Of a DNA stretch of 15,406 nucleotides, positions 14,126 through 15,406 are shown one piece after another. The notes beneath the pieces were generated by a model. The model ran no database searches. It was not told where the DNA came from and worked only from the letters and a program-made list of their open reading frames with translations. This stretch comes from an uncultured Lachnospiraceae bacterium (GTDB taxonomy: Bacteria > Bacillota > Clostridia > Lachnospirales > Lachnospiraceae), in assembly GCA_946633495.1 (NCBI GenBank), contig CAMPAX010000034.1:1-15406 (forward strand), in the 5' to 3' direction. A program made the position numbers and the translations under genes. Each line of letters opens with the position of its first letter. Position 1 is the stretch's first letter.

Positions 14126-15280
14126 ATGAAATATAATTTTGATGAACTGATCGACCGCAGGGGTACGAATTCTCTCAAGTGGGACATCCCCGAGGGGGAG
14201 CTTCCCATGTGGGTGGCGGACATGGATTTTAAGACGGCTCCCGAGATCACAGAAGCGATCCTTCGGCGGGCGGATCACGGCGTCTTCGGATACTGCACCA
14301 TTCCGGATGAATGGTACGACGCTTATATCAGCTGGTGGCGCGATTGGCATGGCATAGAGTATACGAAATATGACCTGATCTTCTCCACCGGGGTGATCCC
14401 CATCCTTTCCAGCTCGGTTCGTAAGCTTTCCACACCGGGAGAAAATGTGCTGATCATGACACCGGTGTATAACATTTTCTATAACTCCATTCGAAACAAC
14501 GGGCGGAATGTTCAGGAATTTAAACTGGATTACAGGAACGGGGAATACAGCATTGATTTTGAGAAGCTGGAGAAGGCCCTTGCCACGCCCCAGACCTCCC
14601 TCATGTTTCTCTGCAATCCGCAGAATCCGATCGGCAAGATCTGGGACAGGGATACCCTGAAACGGATCGGCGAACTGGCCTATGATAACGGTGTCACAGT
14701 GATCTCAGATGAGATCCACTGCGATATTACCGATCCCGGGCGTTCTTACATACCATTTGCGTCTGTTTCGGAGAAGTGCAGAGATAATGCCGTGGTATGC
14801 ATCTCCCCAACGAAGGCATTTAATCTCGCCGGCCTCCAGACCGCGGCAGCGGTCGTACCGAATGAAAGACTGCGTCATAAGGTATGGCGGGCGCTCAATA
14901 CGGACGAGGTGGCTGAACCGAATACCTTTGCGGTGCAGGCGGCAGTGGTGGCCTTCACAAAGGGAAGAGAATGGCTCGACGAGTTGAGAAACTATCTTTA
15001 TCAAAATAAGCAGCTTGTGGCGGAGTTTATCGCCCGTGAGCTGCCGATGATCAGACTGGTTCCCTCCGAGGCAACCTATCTGCTCTGGCTGGACTGCGCA
15101 GAACTGGGGATGACGTCCAAGGATCTTGAACGATATATCCGGAAAAGTACGGGGCTTTTCCTGTCCCGGGGAGAGCTGTACGGAAGCGGCGAATGCTTCC
15201 TTCGGATGAATATCGCATGCCCGGCTTCCATGGTGCAGGATGGACTCCGGCGGCTGAAGAAAGCGGTGGACTCACTGTAA
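14126..15280 (+). CDS. PLP-dependent aminotransferase of the PatB/MalY type (cystathionine beta-lyase)
   Basis: This 384-residue fold-type I PLP enzyme probably cleaves the C-S bond of cystathionine or cysteine conjugates, giving pyruvate, ammonia and a thiol. The Schiff-base lysine is K230 in SPTKAFNLAGLQ, and D195 in ISDEIHCD holds the pyridine nitrogen. The N-terminus (FDELIDRRGTNSLKWD, PMWVADMDF) and the tail (RMNIACP) are characteristic of PatB/MalY rather than of true aspartate aminotransferases. MalY homologues can also act as regulators, which cannot be judged here. The start at 14126 gives the usual MKYNFDE; GGGGGA is close upstream (14116-14121) with short spacing. The in-frame ATG at 14114 has no site before it. 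A weak promoter TTGCCG (14065) to TTTAAT (14089), 18 bases apart, is possible. Confidence 0.9.
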   Translation: MKYNFDELIDRRGTNSLKWDIPEGELPMWVADMDFKTAPEITEAILRRADHGVFGYCTIPDEWYDAYISWWRDWHGIEYTKYDLIFSTGVIPILSSSVRKLSTPGENVLIMTPVYNIFYNSIRNNGRNVQEFKLDYRNGEYSIDFEKLEKALATPQTSLMFLCNPQNPIGKIWDRDTLKRIGELAYDNGVTVISDEIHCDITDPGRSYIPFASVSEKCRDNAVVCISPTKAFNLAGLQTAAAVVPNERLRHKVWRALNTDEVAEPNTFAVQAAVVAFTKGREWLDELRNYLYQNKQLVAEFIARELPMIRLVPSEATYLLWLDCAELGMTSKDLERYIRKSTGLFLSRGELYGSGECFLRMNIACPASMVQDGLRRLKKAVDSL

Positions 15281-15308
15281 TACCGGATGGCTATTTTCTA
15301 TTTCGTGG

Positions 15309-15337
15309 TTGACATGAGAACGGATGTTCGATATAAT
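15309..15337 (+). promoter_or_regulatory. Consensus sigma-A promoter for the last gene
   Basis: Perfect TTGACA (15309-15314) and perfect TATAAT (15332-15337) are separated by exactly 17 bases. It is the strongest promoter in the window. Such a promoter would need tight repression, which the two boxes at 15318-15329 and 15347-15358 can provide. Confidence 0.88.
15318..15329 (+). promoter_or_regulatory. LexA (SOS) box 1 within the promoter spacer
   Basis: GAACGGATGTTC is a perfect GAAC-N4-GTTC palindrome placed between the -35 and -10 elements, where a bound repressor would block RNA polymerase. The core fits the Bacillus-type DinR/LexA consensus (RNRY centre = GGAT). A TetR-family operator is the main alternative. 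Confidence 0.7.
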
Positions 15338-15346
15338 CAAATTATC

Positions 15347-15358
15347 GAACGTCCGTTC
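15347..15358 (+). promoter_or_regulatory. LexA (SOS) box 2 downstream of the -10 element
   Basis: GAACGTCCGTTC is a second perfect GAAC-N4-GTTC palindrome beginning 29 bases after box 1, close to three helical turns. It overlaps the likely transcription start region. Read on the minus strand its centre (GGAC) also fits RNRY. Two perfect boxes at one promoter suggest strong, cooperative repression. Confidence 0.7.
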
Positions 15359-15375
15359 TCCTGGAGGCCACGTAT

Positions 15376-15406
15376 ATGTCAGAACTGAAAGAAGTCATAA
15401 CTTCAT
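15376..15406 (+). CDS. Start of a gene with a probable SOS promoter (3' end outside window)
   Basis: Ten codons, MSELKEVITS, are visible. The ATG at 15376 has TGGAGG at 15362-15367 with 8-base spacing. It lies directly downstream of the two palindromic boxes. The product cannot be named from ten residues. The promoter suggests either a DNA-damage-response gene (such as a translesion polymerase, lexA, recA-associated or nuclease gene) or a self-regulating TetR-type repressor. Confidence 0.6.
   Translation, partial: MSELKEVITS

Overview
The window looks like a chromosomal segment of a low-to-mid GC Firmicute in class Clostridia, most likely Lachnospiraceae. This rests on purine-rich Shine-Dalgarno sites, the ftsX / coiled-coil M23 peptidase / S41 peptidase block, a cytoplasmic LacI-type sensor fused to GGDEF, DUF3737 beside a PatB-type lyase, and GAAC-N4-GTTC SOS boxes. 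The family assignment is inference from gene content and style, since no rRNA is present. All convincing genes lie on the plus strand. No tRNA, rRNA, CRISPR array, insertion sequence or prophage gene was seen.

Layout. 2-3574 is a cell-envelope block: the 3' end of ftsX, a secreted coiled-coil peptidoglycan hydrolase (M23/LytM), and a membrane-anchored C-terminal processing peptidase (S41) with a Thr-Glu-Gln-Pro repeat tail. A perfect hairpin sits between the last two. guaA (GMP synthase) follows and ends at a clear intrinsic terminator at 5224-5270. 5271-5669 has no gene but holds several strong inverted repeats, including a compact two-hairpin element that may be a structured leader of the next gene, a D-2-hydroxyacid dehydrogenase (5670-6641). 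6642-7239 also lacks a large gene. It contains a self-contained small transcription unit: an extended -10 promoter at 6793-6821, a 22-codon ORF whose ribosome binding site can be sequestered by its own coding sequence, an AT-rich 12-nt tandem repeat, and an intrinsic terminator at 7007-7040.

7240-8835 encodes a fusion of a GNAT acetyltransferase with a complete circularly permuted RsgA-type ribosome-assembly GTPase. This is the most unusual protein architecture here. A spore-photolyase-like radical SAM protein, a short relic that may be the start of a lost methyltransferase gene, and two stand-alone GNAT acetyltransferases follow. 11119-13080 is a soluble one-component sensor with a LacI-like sugar-binding fold, no DNA-binding domain, and a C-terminal diguanylate cyclase. 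DUF3737 (a right-handed beta-helix protein) and a PatB/MalY-type cystathionine beta-lyase come next. The window ends with a consensus promoter carrying two perfect LexA-like boxes in front of a gene of which only ten codons are visible.

How the genes work together. The first three genes plausibly form one circuit: FtsX in the membrane gates the coiled-coil hydrolase outside, and the S41 protease may trim envelope proteins. The rest is a set of short, mostly independent transcription units for nucleotide metabolism, acetylation and translation quality, second-messenger signalling and sulfur amino-acid metabolism. I saw no single multi-gene defence or biosynthetic system. The most novel candidates are the GNAT-RsgA fusion, the small transcription unit at 6793-7040, and the structured element at 5475-5581.
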